Positions 45,443 through 57,308 of a stretch of DNA of 64,000 nucleotides are shown here, in pieces; positions within the stretch are counted from its first letter, which is position 1, and every line of letters begins with the position of its first letter. The position numbers were made by a program, and so were the translations under genes. Below the pieces are notes generated by a model. It had not been told where the DNA came from. It made no database searches and saw only the letters and a program-made list of their open reading frames with translations. The DNA is from Rhizomys pruinosus. Its lineage: Eukaryota; Chordata; Mammalia; Rodentia; Spalacidae. The stretch covers positions 1,057,067 through 1,121,066 of the forward strand of contig VZQC01008079.1 of assembly GCA_009823505.1 (NCBI GenBank). Direction: 5' to 3'.

Positions 45443-45610
45443 TACCGGGTGTGGTGGCAGTGGTGGCACACACCTTTAATCCCAGCACTCAGGAGGTGAA
45501 GGCAGATGGATCTCTATGAGATCAAGGCCAGCCTGGTCTACATAGTGAGCTCCAGGCCAGCTGGGACTAAAGAGATACCCTGTCTCAAAAAGAAAAAAAA
45601 AAAAAAAAAA
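45443..45610 (+). mobile_element. B1 SINE
   Basis: Full B1 with a short local duplication in its head (gtggtggcagtggtggcaca). Target duplications agctatttggg (45432-45442) and agctatctggg (45611-45621) flank it. Confidence 0.92.
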
Positions 45611-45621
45611 AGCTATCTGGG

Positions 45622-46305
45622 AAGACTACTGTTTTAGGCCTGGATTGGAATGCTTAAATTTCACCACACATTGTATATATGCTGGAATCCGGTTTCATAA
45701 AACCATCTGTCAAGCCTGCATGAGTATTGGCTTACCCATGGAATCATGAAATTATCTCTCTAAAGTTGAGAGGTAGAGAAGTATAGCAGTTAAGGTACAG
45801 GCAGAAAGGGAAAAGAAGATACCAGTCATTTCAAGGAGGAATTTAGTGTCTGAAATTGTTTTCAGTGCGTAAGAAGAACTGAAAGAACAGACGAATGAGG
45901 AAATTCAGAATTAAGCAACTGTGCAAAGTGGTTGCCACATTCAGTGGGGAGGAACAGAAGCGAATGCTTGCAGGAGCCCGAGATCCCTGCTGCGGATGTG
46001 GTGAACATGCTAGACAGGGAGAAAATTATCCTGTTTTGTTTTGTTTTGTTTTGTTTTCTTTCCTTTATCTCTCTCCAAGTCCTCAGCTGGCCATAGATAG
46101 CCAAATACTGGCAGCAGCAAAAACTGCAGTGCAGTAAATTGAAGAGAGGAAAATACAGAGCTATCCAGGTACAAACAATAAATGACCTGTTCAAGTGGTA
46201 AGCGACGGAGGGTAAAGGAGAGAAAATGACACCCCAAGTCACTGGCTTTTCACCATGGTCTAGGGAGCATAAGTACTTATCCATGCACTCTCATAAATCA
46301 TGTGT
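45622..46305. other. Unique intergenic sequence
   Basis: Includes a (TTTTG)n run at 46034-46058. A 140-codon minus-strand open stretch (45862-46284) has no domain or exon-like support. Confidence 0.45.
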
Positions 46306-46310
46306 GTGTA

Positions 46311-46415
46311 GGGCTGGGGACATTGCTCAGTCAGTAAAGTATAAGTACTTAAGTGTGATCCCCAGTGCCTATGTAAAAGCCAAGTGTGACATTCATGTCT
46401 ACACACATGTGCAAA
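46311..46415 (+). mobile_element. tRNA-derived SINE head, B4-like
   Basis: Reads gggctggggacattgctcag, then a decayed B box and gcctatgtaaaagccaagtg, and ends in the CA repeat. Confidence 0.6.
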
Positions 46416-46423
46416 CACATACA

Positions 46424-46465
<42 letters not shown>
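46416..46465. repeat. (CA)n microsatellite
   Basis: About 50 bp of CA/CATA, the tail of the preceding SINE. Confidence 0.95.
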
Positions 46466-46467
<2 letters not shown>

Positions 46468-46487
46468 CACACATGAACTAAAAATTA

Positions 46488-46719
46488 GGGGCTGGAGAGA
46501 TGGCCTAGCCGTTAAGAGCGCCGACTGGTCTTGCAGAGAACCCGGGTTCGATTCCCAGCACCCACATGGCGGCTGAAAACCTTCCTTATCTCCAGATCCA
46601 GGGGAATCCGACACCCTCTTCTGACCTCCAAGGCATTGCACAACACGGGTGCACAAACCTGCATGCAGACAGTACATTCATACACATAAAAAATAAATAA
46701 AATTAAAAAATAATAAAAT
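46488..46719 (+). mobile_element. B2-type SINE, form without duplication
   Basis: Full-length, with intact pol III boxes and a single-unit middle (cttatctccagatccagggg). Target duplications aaaaatta are at 46480-46487 and 46720-46727. Confidence 0.9.
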
Positions 46720-46741
46720 AAAAATTAATAAGTAAAAACAA

Positions 46742-46960
46742 CTTTGAGCTGGTGAGATGGATCAGAGATTAAGAACAAATACTGATCTTACAGTGGACCA
46801 AAATTCTGTCCCCAACCCATGTCAGACAGCTCACAACAGCCTATAACCCTAATCCAGGGGATCTGATGCCTTCCTCTGGAGTAGATAGACACTGCACTCA
46901 CATGGACACCCATAGACAGATACATATACACACATAATTAAAAATATAAATAAGTAAATA
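46742..46960 (+). mobile_element. B2-type SINE, old copy
   Basis: ctttgagctggtgagatgga, atctgatgccttcctctgga and an A-rich tail. Strongly diverged. Confidence 0.75.
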
Positions 46961-48405
46961 AATGATAATAAATACTGAAAGTTCCATTTCTAAGTATTTT
47001 ACTGTGCTTTACTACTACTAATGCTTGTGAGATTATATATAACTACTGAATACGCAGAGTGTAAATACTACAAAATGTTGTGTTACTGTTTCAATTTCAA
47101 GCACCCAGCTCCAGTTCCTTAATATAGAGAGATTGACACTGCCCCCGTGGGAATCTTTACACCCTAGGAACGCATCCCTACAAATCTTTCCTTGCCTCCA
47201 CTTCTATGTTAATTAGAATTGCTTGAGAGAAAGTTGGATACAAACCCCTAAAATTTTGATTTTGCTTTATCATTTGACTGTAAATTTTCATAAGTAAAAA
47301 TGTCTTTTTCCATACTAATTCTTTAAATAAGTCTGATCTTTGAAATAGGAAGGCAAACTAAAGTGGTGACAAGGGAGCATTGAGTATCAAGTGTAGCTGG
47401 CCAGTATCTGAGCCTGGGACACAGAGGGCTCAGTGAAGTGGGAGAGTCTTTATTCACAAATGTTCTCTCTGAAGAGAAAACTATAAAGGAAGGAAGATAT
47501 AAACTTAGATCTGTGCTTGGATTTTTTTACTGGTGTGATACTGGAAACGTTTCTTCTTTTTGCTTTGTCCACTTGATAGATTTGAATATCTATCAAGAGG
47601 GGGCAAATCCCAGAATGATAAATTGTAGGAAAGCAACTGACGACATTCATTCGTAAATGAACTTGCTTAGCAAATATTCTCACTGCTTCCACGTATCATA
47701 CTGAAGGTAATCAAGGCAATCCTGCCATCCTGTCAGTTTATGGGAGAGATGCATATTAAATAATTGGACTTTAATTTTCTTATGGTGTAGATGAGCTTCC
47801 TGGAGAAATGTGTGTGTCAACTAAGCTAAACTCTGGCAGACCGGGAGGTACTTAAGAACTCAGTATCTTTTGTGTCTTCATTCTCGTTCCACCTTCTCTT
47901 CTATGGCTGGTAATATCACAGTCTTCTCTTATTTTCTAGACTGTGTCCTTTCATTTTGCTCAGAATATGCGCCAATATCTCTTCCCCTTTGCTCAGCAGC
48001 ATCTCTGAAAATCAGCCTTCCTGCAGCTAGACCGGAAGGAACAAAATAACACCTTAGGTAGGATCTATAGCATCACGTGAAGTAATTCTGTAGCTTTCCT
48101 TGTCTGTCATGGAGTTCCTGTCATTAGGGACTTGCTAGCACACCTGGTTTGCTGGTTTCCCACCACTTTGCCCTCCAGATGTTCTCTGCACCTCTCACAC
48201 ACACTACTGAAAGAGAAGGTATCTAAACCGAGAGAATTTAACTCCTGAAATTGTCTCTACCTGCAAACTCTGTGTCTTCTGAAACAGAAGACAAATGTGG
48301 CCTAAACTGGAAGAACAGACATCAAGGACTAGATTAATCATGTAATGTATGTTCTAAACCAGGGCATTCTGCAGGGCCAAAGGGGCGACATTAAAAATAT
48401 ACCTG
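46961..48405. other. Unique intergenic sequence
   Basis: No gene supported. Overlapping open stretches on both strands at 47438-47692 have no recognisable domain. Confidence 0.5.
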
Positions 48406-48410
48406 AAGCG

Positions 48411-48650
48411 GGGCTGGAGAGATAGTCTAGCGGTTAAGAGCACCGACTGCTCTTGCAGAGGACCCGGGTTTGATCCTCAGCACCCACATGGCAGCTAAGA
48501 ACCATCTGTAACTCCAATTCCAGGAGAACTCCAGTTCCAGGGGAATCCGAGACCCTCTTCTGACCTCCGCGGCATTGCACGACACGGGTGCACAAACCTA
48601 TATGCAGACAGTACATTCATACACATACAAAAATAAAATTTTAAAAAAAT
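48411..48650 (+). mobile_element. B2-type SINE, 17-bp-duplication subfamily
   Basis: Full-length copy with both duplicated units. The tail runs into a (TA)n tract (48652-48669). The target duplication is unclear because the tail expanded. Confidence 0.92.
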
Positions 48651-48770
48651 TATATATATATATATATATGAAGCAAAAGAGGTACAAACTGTGATTCACA
48701 GTTAGTCTATCTTAGAGAACCACTAATCCTTCCAGGCCAGTGCCAAGGGCAGCGATCTGGTGGGTACTTA

Positions 48771-48821
48771 GTTCTGACAGATGTGTTACTCCTCATGTGG
48801 GAGTAACACATCTGTCAGAAC
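48771..48821. repeat. Perfect 22-bp inverted repeat, 7-nt loop
   Basis: The left arm 48771-48792 starts gttctgacagatgtgttact, and the right arm 48800-48821 is its exact reverse complement. The loop is tcatgtg. Pairing stops immediately outside both arms. Confidence 0.97.
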
Positions 48822-49935
48822 CTCGAGATCTCTTGGTCTAAAAGTCAGCAGCTAAGCAGCTTCCCCAGTCATCAGGAGGGAGGTACTTGTCTACCCAGAG
48901 CCCTCACAGGAACGCATAGTTTATAGGAGAAAAGCAACACAGATTTGTTAGCGTCTGTCATCTCCTTTGGGCAGCTGCAGCTTTCTTAAGAGCCAAGAGG
49001 TCCCCAGTGAATGCAGATCACACCCATGCCTGAAAAATGATTGACTCTGAAAGCCTTGGCGAAACCACTGCTAATGTTGGAATCACACGAAGCTCAGTGC
49101 ATTTCCTGTGTGCTGGAGCTGAGGTGGGTGTGTTGGGGGTAGGCAGGGGTATTCCTACAGAAGGAAGTTTCTGTGCACATCCTGGGCTGGGAGAGATCAG
49201 GTTTCAGCCTTGCCTTGCTAATTTCCCTTGCTTTTTTTTTTTTTTTCTTTCTCCAAACATTTAAACTTAAATAGCTATATAAGTTCAAATGTTCTTTTAT
49301 AGAGTGAAATAAATAGCTTTTACAGCCTGAAAACAGCCAGCATAGAGATCAACCATTCACCACCGAAGCAGGCATGTTTAATCTAAAGAAATAGATGGCA
49401 TTCTCTTCCTTATTGTTAGCTATATTTTTTCCCCAAACTAATACATGGTAGTGTATAAATTAGCTGCCATCTAAGTTGTCAGGGAAGGAAGTTAATTCAG
49501 CCTCTGGACATTTTGCTGCAAGGCTGCCCCCCTCTGGCTCCCACCACAACCCACAGTGTGGATTCCTGCAGAAAACAAAGTATGCTTAAGGACCAGCCAT
49601 AGGGAGTTGAGGGTCCCAGGTGAAGGCCACTGTTTCTCCATCTTTTGGTCACGATCCCTATTTCCCACTTCCCATACATCTTCTATCTTCTTTAACTCCC
49701 TAACTATCTCATTTAGTTTCAAGTAAAATATGGCTATCCATGATTTCTGAACTATATACAATGAGTCTGATAGATTGATGATCAGGAGAAAAAAGCCCCA
49801 GGGATCACACAGGCTTCTTTGCTAGGGATGGCCTGTTTATTCTAGGGGAATCACAGGCTTCTGCGTTAGGGATTTTTCTTCATCTAGGAACCACAAAACA
49901 AATAGAATTGACTACAGGGTAGAGCCTGCTATTGG
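48822..49935. other. Unique intergenic sequence
   Basis: A T-run lies near 49231. An imperfect ~45-bp tandem (49799-49871, tcac(ac)aggcttct motif) is present. No gene recognised. Confidence 0.5.
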
Positions 49936-49936
49936 A

Positions 49937-49937
<1 letters not shown>

Positions 49938-49979
<42 letters not shown>
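49938..49979. repeat. (CA)n microsatellite
   Basis: About 41 bp of uninterrupted CA. Confidence 0.97.
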
Positions 49980-49980
<1 letters not shown>

Positions 49981-50219
49981 AGGGTTCCCAAGTCTTGTCT
50001 TTTGCACCAATGTAAAGATGTCTTATTGATTCATCCCACAAAAAACATCTGAATGTCTGTTAGCACCTGTCATGATGTGTATAGACACATCACAGGTTCT
50101 CACACCATCCTGATCCCCTGACCCTTGACTTTTCAACAGATTCCATAATAAAATGCTGCCATCTCACAGATAGGTCTTCATGATTCAGCCATCCGATCTC
50201 ATGTTCTGTATTACTCTGT

Positions 50220-50221
<2 letters not shown>

Positions 50222-50266
<45 letters not shown>
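50222..50266. repeat. (CA)n microsatellite
   Basis: About 45 bp of uninterrupted CA. Confidence 0.97.
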
Positions 50267-50268
<2 letters not shown>

Positions 50269-50393
50269 TAGCCATAGGAGGCAACTTGCTAGGTCCCTAA
50301 AAGTTCATTTCCTGCACTCAGTTGAGTCCTTATTCTGACCCTTCTGGGTGATGAGTGACTATGTTCTGACTCCATAATAAACTAACACAAGCT

Positions 50394-50537
50394 GTGTCTT
50401 GCTCAACAGAAATTTCAAACAGGCTATTTTCAGGAGAGTTGGGCTCTTGTGAGGACTGAAGAAGAATCTATCCAGTGTTCCTCCCTGAGCTTTCTGTGGT
50501 TTGTGGGAATCTTTACTGTCCTTAGCTTGAAAAATAC
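50394..50537 (+). repeat. 144-bp duplicated segment, copy 1
   Basis: Almost identical to 52041-52184, with three substitutions seen and no gaps. It begins gtgtcttgctcaacagaaat and ends ttagcttgaaaaatac. No A-tail, target duplication or SINE/L1 signature was found at its edges. Confidence 0.93.
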
Positions 50538-50553
50538 CTTAACATTTGATTTC

Positions 50554-50725
50554 TTTTATTTATTTATTTTTTTTTTTTTGGTCTTTTCGAGACGGGGTCT
50601 TTCTGTAGCCCCAGCTGTCCTGGCGCTCGCTCTGTAGACCAGGCTGGCCTTGAACTCACAGAGATCCACCTGCCTCTGCCTCCCGAGTGCTAGGATTAAA
50701 GATGTGTGCCACCATGCCTAGCATG
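50554..50725 (-). mobile_element. B1 SINE, young
   Basis: Full B1 (tttcgagacggggtctttct ... gtgccaccatgcctagcatg). Exact target duplications acatttgatttc are at 50542-50553 and 50726-50737. Confidence 0.94.
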
Positions 50726-50879
50726 ACATTTGATTTCATTTCCCTGTAATGGTCCTCACCCATGTACATGTTTCTGTGTACACATTTTCTGTATCTATAT
50801 TTATATCCACATTCACGTGTATATAGTAATACCAATCACACCAAATTATAGCACTGATGGCTTTAACTAATGACATCAG

Positions 50880-50962
50880 CATCAGCAAGGAATGTTTCTA
50901 ACACTGAGGTATTAGGATTAGGATTTCAGCATATGAACTTTTCAAAGGATACAATTTAACCT
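50880..50962. mobile_element. Ancient LTR-like repeat fragment
   Basis: gaggtattaggattaggatt followed by tcagcatatgaacttttcaa resembles the 3' end of a common old mammalian LTR-class repeat. Confidence 0.45.
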
Positions 50963-51155
50963 ATAATTGGTATAACCATACTCGGAAATCTCCCCCATCT
51001 TCCTAGACATGCATTTAATATTTTACAATGCCCATAAAATGCCAGTGACTCTATTAAAAGTCAATTGTGTGTTTAACTCTCTTCTTCACTTGTCTGAAAG
51101 TTGACTGAGGTTGTGATTCCATCTATTCCCTTCAGATGCTCAATGAATGCTTCTT

Positions 51156-51392
51156 CTTTTTTTTTATTTATTTATGTATGTGTATGAATGTACTGTCTGC
51201 ATGCAAGTCAGTGCACCCGTGTCGTGCAATGCCGCGGAGGTCAGAAGAGGGTCCCGAATTCCCCTGGAACTGGAGTTCTCCTGGAACTGGAGTTTCAGAT
51301 GGCTCTCGGCCGCCATGTGGGTGCTGGTGATCGAACCCGGGTCCTCTGTAAGAGCGGTCGGCGCTCTTAACCGCTAGGCCATCTCTCCAGCC
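51156..51392 (-). mobile_element. B2-type SINE, 17-bp-duplication subfamily
   Basis: Full-length, near consensus. Exact 17-bp target duplications ctcaatgaatgcttctt are at 51139-51155 and 51393-51409. Confidence 0.96.
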
Positions 51393-51409
51393 CTCAATGA
51401 ATGCTTCTT

Positions 51410-51999
51410 GACTTAATATTCATCCATTCTGAATTTTCTGCTCTTTGCTGAGGGGCAAGGAAGCACAAAATGAAAATTCATACAATATTCCAGCTAGCCT
51501 GCTTCACAGAGAGCTTGAAAAAGAGAAAGCCTGCTTTCCTACACTCCAGGATTCACTTCTCTAAGCCCCTCTCCATCCAAGCTCACAATTCTTCCACCAT
51601 TCATTCCTCTTTTCTTATTTTCCTACTTGTGACTGCCACAAGACACACAGAACCCATGTCCCATGTATGTTAAATATAAGTAGCCATTGTCAAGAGGCCA
51701 CAGAAAGTATGGAAATCTGAGGGATTATGAAAGTCTCCCTAATATAATTGATAGACCATCAACTATTGCTTATACTTTCATACTAATTCTGGGATTTATA
51801 TTTACTTTATTTGGATCATACAGTATGATTGACTATTGTATTAATTAATGATTATTATTACTTATTCTGATGATACAATATAATTACTCTTGTAATTATA
51901 TGTGAGATATTCTACTTTCCTTCTCATTCAGAAGAGAACACTTTACATCCTACTGATTAATAAAATAGAGAAAGCAATGCATATGTGTACGTGAAAGAG
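51410..51999. other. Unique A/T-rich sequence
   Basis: No gene or repeat recognised. Confidence 0.5.
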
Positions 52000-52013
52000 A
52001 GAGAGAGAGAGAG
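52000..52013. repeat. Short (GA)n run
   Basis: Seven GA units about 30 bp upstream of the second copy of the 144-bp duplication. Confidence 0.85.
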
Positions 52014-52040
52014 TTCTTGACCTTGCTGGGTCAATACTGG

Positions 52041-52184
52041 GTGTCTTGCTCAACAGAAATTTCAAACAGGCTATTTTCAGGAGCGTTGGGCTCTTGTGAG
52101 GACTGAAGAAGAATCTACCCAGTGTTTCTCCCTGAGCTTTCTGTGGTTTGTGGGAATCTTTACTGTCCTTAGCTTGAAAAATAC
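52041..52184 (+). repeat. 144-bp duplicated segment, copy 2
   Basis: See 50394-50537; the offset is 1647 bp in the same orientation. A 120-codon minus-strand open stretch (52305-51943) crosses it, but nothing supports it as coding. Confidence 0.93.
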
Positions 52185-52640
52185 TCACCTTGGAAGATTT
52201 TTGGAAGCTCTTATCTGGTGCTACATGTATGAGACATGCCATATTTGAAGTGATTTCCAGATCCACTGCCTTTCCTTTGGACATGAGTTTCCCAGAGCAT
52301 CCCAAAAAGGAGAGCCATGTTTGGCTAGATTAATCTGCTTATCAGTCCCATATGTAAAGCTCATAGCCAGACAGATACCTGACCTGCTAAAGACCAATCA
52401 GTTTTACTCTTGAAAATATAAAATAGGCCCTGGAAGTTATTACGTAAGGTTAGAGTTGAGTGGGTCCTAATATCACAAGGTTACAGCCAGTGCGGCCACA
52501 TCAAGTCCTAGGAAGACAGGAACTTACAGCCTCACAAAGGAAGTGGACCACACAGAGAAGATTGCAGGGGAAAGCAAGGATATGGAGCGGCTTTGGCATT
52601 GTCCAGCTTTCAGTGGCCACGTGACACATGTGTCTTTAAT
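52185..52640. other. Unique intergenic sequence
   Basis: No gene or repeat recognised. Confidence 0.5.
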
Positions 52641-52645
52641 AAACT

Positions 52646-52908
52646 GGGCTGGAGAGATGGCCTAGCAGTTAGGAGAGCCGACCCCTCTTGCAGAGGACCC
52701 GGGTTCGATCCCCAGCACCCACATGGCGGCCGAGAACCATCTGAAACTCCAATTCCAGGAGAACTCCAGTTCCAGGGGAATCCGAGACCCTCTTCTGACC
52801 TCCGCGGCATTGCATGACACGGGTGCACAGACTTGCATGCAGACAGTACATTCATACACATACAGAAATAAATAAAATTAATAAAAAATAAAATAAAAAA
52901 AAAAAAAC
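52646..52908 (+). mobile_element. B2-type SINE, 17-bp-duplication subfamily
   Basis: Full-length, with both duplicated units and a long A-rich tail. The target duplication is not obvious. Confidence 0.92.
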
Positions 52909-53455
52909 CCTGGAGCTCTTCCATTTATTGTGGTCACTGGGTTTGTGATAAAGATTTCTTTGTGTATAAATTCCAAGTAGAGAGACATTGGAGACAGGAA
53001 ACAGTGACTGGCATATAATGGTCAAGAGTTGGGCATCCAGGAGCACCTGAGCTGGGTGGTTTTTGGCCCTTGAAGTAGCAGCTGGACTCTTTGCCATGTG
53101 TATGTGCTTTGGAAGACTTAACTCATCTGGAAAATACATTTCCAAGATGTCTCATTTACCTACCTGGTAAATGAGTTTAGTTCTAGTTATTAGCAGGAGG
53201 CTTCACATCCTCACCACTGGCCTGCACCATTGGTTGCTTGGGTATCTTCATGTTAGGAATGGCAACTAGCATCCTCACAGCAAGGGAGCCATTGTCCTCA
53301 AGTGGTGACATGCTTTATGGTCTATCCTTGGATGCCACACCTTGATTTACACAACATCCTACTAATTAATTAGGTCAGCCTTGTTATGGGGAAATTATTC
53401 TTCATGAGAAAAACAAAGCTGAAAGGAGTGTACTCAACCCTAAATAAGGCATCTA
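52909..53455. other. Unique intergenic sequence
   Basis: No gene or repeat recognised. Confidence 0.5.
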
Positions 53456-53459
53456 TATC

Positions 53460-53945
53460 ACACCTCCTCCAGCCAAGGTTCAAGGATCGTCATGGAAAAG
53501 TGGGTGCAAAGACTGCAAGAGGCAGAGGTAGTGGACGTCACCAGTAAAACAGTATCTGCTGCCCATGACAGGGCTGTTGCACATGTGAATTCAGGGGAGC
53601 TGTGACTGGGTGCCTAAGACCTATGGGAGATCAAGTCAGCCAAAATGGCAGCATGGGTAGGTAGGGAGCTCGTGAAGTCCCACTCCCAAGCTAAGGAGCT
53701 ACTGGCAATTAGAGGCTGCTGGAGGAATGAGAGCCAGTCTTCTTCAGTGATGTGGCCCCTTGGAAGAGATTCCTACCCCAATGGACAGCCTTACACCCAG
53801 GCATGCACGGACAGCACTAAATAAGATTCAGGGAGTTTAAAGAAGATCAAATCAAGTTGGGAGGGAAAAGTAGTGAGGACATAAGGGAAGAAATGGAGGA
53901 GAGGAAATGGTGGTGGATTTGGAACATTATATGCAACTGAGGTCA
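53460..53945 (+). mobile_element. L1 3'UTR (Lx-type)
   Basis: Has ccagtaaaacagtatctgct, agctactggcaattagaggc, gacagcactaaataagattc and agttgggagggaaaagtagt in the order of the rodent L1 3'UTR I recognise, ending near gaacattatatgcaactg. No ORF2 sequence precedes it. Confidence 0.75.
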
Positions 53946-54735
53946 TCTTGGAGCCTAGATACCACCCTAGATCCTAGGGTGGGACAGATGTTGCCCACCC
54001 TGGTCCACTTTCCAGGCACACGTGTCCATCTCTTGACCTGTGTCTACTGTGATCTGCTTCCACTATACTGTCCCTTCACTTCCCCAAAGCTCATGCTTCA
54101 AGCCCTACATCCACATCACTACACTTATCTTTAGCTCTCCCTCTCGCCGTGGTACCTACCATGAAGACTCTGAACCCCTCTGTGCTCTGCACAACTCCTT
54201 GCTTTGCTTCTCTTGTCTCATTTCATCCCTTCTGTGACTCTTCCTTGAAACAGAAACTGTGCCAGGTCTGAAGCCAGGAAACACAACAGAGATTGGTTAC
54301 ATAGGTCTTGAAAGGCTGAAAAGCCATCAAGTACATTATGGACCCTCAGCAAGCCTGGAGCAGGGACAGGAATCCTTCAAGTCCAGCCTCCACCTCAGTT
54401 AATCTCAATTCTTCCCTCAAACCACCTAGCACATCTAAGGATGGCATAATCCACTCAACCCTGAAAAGTAGGTGGCTTGGTAATTCCAAACCATCTCTGA
54501 GGACATTTTACAATATGTGTTCCTTCCCCAGGCTTCCAAATTACTAAGTTTCTCCCATCTCTCACTTCGTGGGAACAAATCTAGAGTGATTATTGGAAGG
54601 ACTGAATTGGAGCTTGTATTTTTAAGCCAATGACCAGAGAGGTCTCTGCTTGCTTTCTCTTCTCCAGCTCTAGCAGGGAAAATGGAACACGACAACCTTC
54701 TCTGGGGGAGACAGGAAGACTTAACCTGGGGAGAG
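53946..54735. other. Unique intergenic sequence
   Basis: No gene supported. Confidence 0.5.
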
Positions 54736-54736
54736 G

Positions 54737-54737
<1 letters not shown>

Positions 54738-54823
<86 letters not shown>
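54738..54823. repeat. (GT)n microsatellite, 86 bp
   Basis: Uninterrupted GT of about 43 units, the longest pure dinucleotide tract in the window. Confidence 0.98.
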
Positions 54824-54824
<1 letters not shown>

Positions 54825-54979
54825 TTTTTCTCTTTAAAAGGGAAGTAAATGCCAGGCCCTGGGAGGAACTCTGGAGACAGATGGTGTGGCTCTGTTAGAA
54901 ATATGTTTATCATTCTTTTTGTTGGATTCTCTCCATCCTAGAGAATTAATCCTATTAATGGCCAGTTAAGTTGTATAGT

Positions 54980-55115
54980 GGGCCATTTACACGCTACCTC
55001 ATTTCAAACTTACAACATTTTGCAAGGTAGGCATCATTACTGTCATCCCTACGTTACACATGAGCAAACCGAGACTCTGAGATGAAACAGTCTGGGAAAG
55101 GCAAACGATTGTGGG
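54980..55115 (-). mobile_element. MIR SINE
   Basis: acctcatttcaaacttacaa, ttgcaaggtaggcatcatta, ccctacgttacacatgagca and gagactctgagatgaaacag occur in reverse-MIR order. Confidence 0.8.
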
Positions 55116-56860
55116 ATTTTGAGCAAGGCCTGTTTCTGAGCCCACACTCTGTCCAGATATCAGTGTCACTTCAGGACTGGGACCCTGGGACTCTGGTTCT
55201 CCAGATTCTCTCAGAGTCTCTAATAACTTGCAGTTGTTCCCCTCTGAAAGGAGGAGGTAAGTACACACAGTTTTCAGAAGCATGAGCAGGACCCCTACTC
55301 ACCCCATTTTGCCCAGTTTCCCCAGTTCATGTATGTTGCCTCAGTGTTCTGCTGGGTTTAGAATTTATCTCATCCCATTACCTTCAAGAGTCCCAGCTTA
55401 AACGACATCATATGATCAACCTATGCTTAGAATATAATAGTTTCCTGAGAATTGGTCAGAATAAGACAGGTAGCTGGATGCAAAGCTTTGCTCCTCCCGA
55501 GCTGAGATGGAAACTCTGAACTCAATGTGTCCATCTCAGGGGAGCCAGGCAAGACCCTCACAAAGAACTGTACCCCAAATCTAACTTCTCAACTCAATAT
55601 TTCAGAGAATTTACTTTCAGAAACCCAGCAGGGATATAATCGCAGGTGTCCACGTTTTGACCCAGTGCCACCCAGGCTGAGAGCCCATGGCCGCTGGCAC
55701 CACGCTGGGTACAGCCCGGTTTCCCTTCTTTCCTTTCCACTCATTCCCTGCACCTGCATTCCCTCCCTTCCCCAAGTCTAGTCACTAGTAACACTCGCTC
55801 AGTTGAACAGCCCAGCTCAGTGGGAATCCATGGGAGAGCAAAGTCAGCATCTGCCAAGCTAGGGTCATGCCAAGGTCAGTGGCCTTGGTGCTTTCCGTGG
55901 TTACTGCTGGCCCAGGTTGAAAGGCGTTAGTCAACACCAACCATACTCCCATCCTTGCAGGCCTAAACCTTTGATCCTTCACAGGCCTCTGACCATAACC
56001 ACATCCTAGATGCTTAGAACTTGTAAACTGCTGTATCTGCCCTCTCTGGATGCCCATGATACTCTGTGTTTCTCTTCCACGTTGCAATGAAAGGCACCAT
56101 TCATACTGGCTAAGGAGTCTGCTTCATCCCTAAACATGTGCTTGGCTGGTCTCTTCTCATACTCCGTGTCTCAAGTGAAATGTCATCAGTGCTGAGCACC
56201 CTCCAAGACCAACCTGCCAAAACAGTCTCAAATTAAATTGTATTATTATGTTTAATATATTATATTTACTTTTACCCTGAAATACATATCCACAGGCTAG
56301 ATACAGTGGCTGGCTTTCCCCCAACTATCTCTCCAGTGTCTGGTACTGGCTGGACGTCAATTGGATAAGACCTGAACACACTTCTCCTTTGTGCCACTCT
56401 CTCTGACAGGGATATTATGTTCATATTCTTCCCTGAACAGACAGATACATCCTATTTCACTTTAGTCTTCTGCTAAACAATGATTCAACACTATTTTTCT
56501 GTCTGACATTTTAAATTCCATGACTTCTCTATCTTTGTTGACATGTTTCATGCTTTTAAGTTATTTTAAAACTGTAAGATGAATTGTGGGTTGTTATGAC
56601 TGAAGAGGGTTAAGAATAGAATTGTAGAAATTATTATATTGAGGAGTGAGGAACTTTGTATGGATCAAATGAGCTGATAAAATACATGGGAAGTTGCTTC
56701 TCAAACAGTTTGAGAACCCAGTTATAAATGTTACTTTCCAAGGTTTAGTGATGGTTGTTTATGTAGCATCAGTTTATCGTGTCTTCTGTCTCTGCTCTGT
56801 CCTTTGTGACATGCTGCTTCCTACATGTCTCATTGTAATTTTAGTTGACAAATACCCTCA
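55116..56860. other. Unique intergenic sequence
   Basis: No gene or repeat recognised over about 1.7 kb. Open stretches near 55527-56087 have no recognisable domain. Confidence 0.5.
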
Positions 56861-56861
56861 T

Positions 56862-57062
56862 TTAGATAGCTAGAGATAGAGACAAACATACATAAAGATA
56901 TCATATATGTATACATAGAGTGAGGCAGACATATAAGTAGGTAGATAGACAGACAGATAGATGATGCATAGATAGATACATATACAGATAGATGCACATA
57001 CATATAGATAGATACATAGATACATGGATACATAGATAGGTACATACATACATGCAAACATA
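56862..57062. repeat. (GATA/CATA)n-rich tetranucleotide tract
   Basis: About 200 bp of interrupted GATA, GACA and CATA units. Confidence 0.92.
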
Positions 57063-57118
57063 TTAAAGAAAGAAAGATGAAAGAAAGAAAAAAGAAAGAA
57101 AGAGAGAAAGAATAAAAA
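57063..57118. repeat. (GAAA)n purine tract
   Basis: About 55 bp, almost purely purine. Confidence 0.92.
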
Positions 57119-57187
57119 GGAGAATATATATATAGCTTGATATAGATAGCAGGACTAATGTTTACAATAAAGAAAATACCTGAACTC

Positions 57188-57308
57188 TAAGTCAGGTATA
57201 ATGGCACATAATTGTAGTCCCAATTGTTCAAATGGCTCAGGCAGGAGGATTGTTTTAATTCAGGGGTTCAAGACCAGCCCAAGTAACATAATGAGTTATT
57301 CATCCTGG
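57188..57308 (+). mobile_element. Diverged B1-like SINE
   Basis: agtcaggtataatggcacat, tgtagtcccaattgttcaaa, tcaagaccagcccaagtaac. This is an old B1/proto-B1, and the GGAA repeat replaces its tail. Confidence 0.65.

Noticed and set aside
46010..46237. Minus-strand coding exon near 45862-46284
   Set aside because: Overlapping frames on both strands include the (TTTTG)n run. There are no recognisable domains or consistent splice sites.
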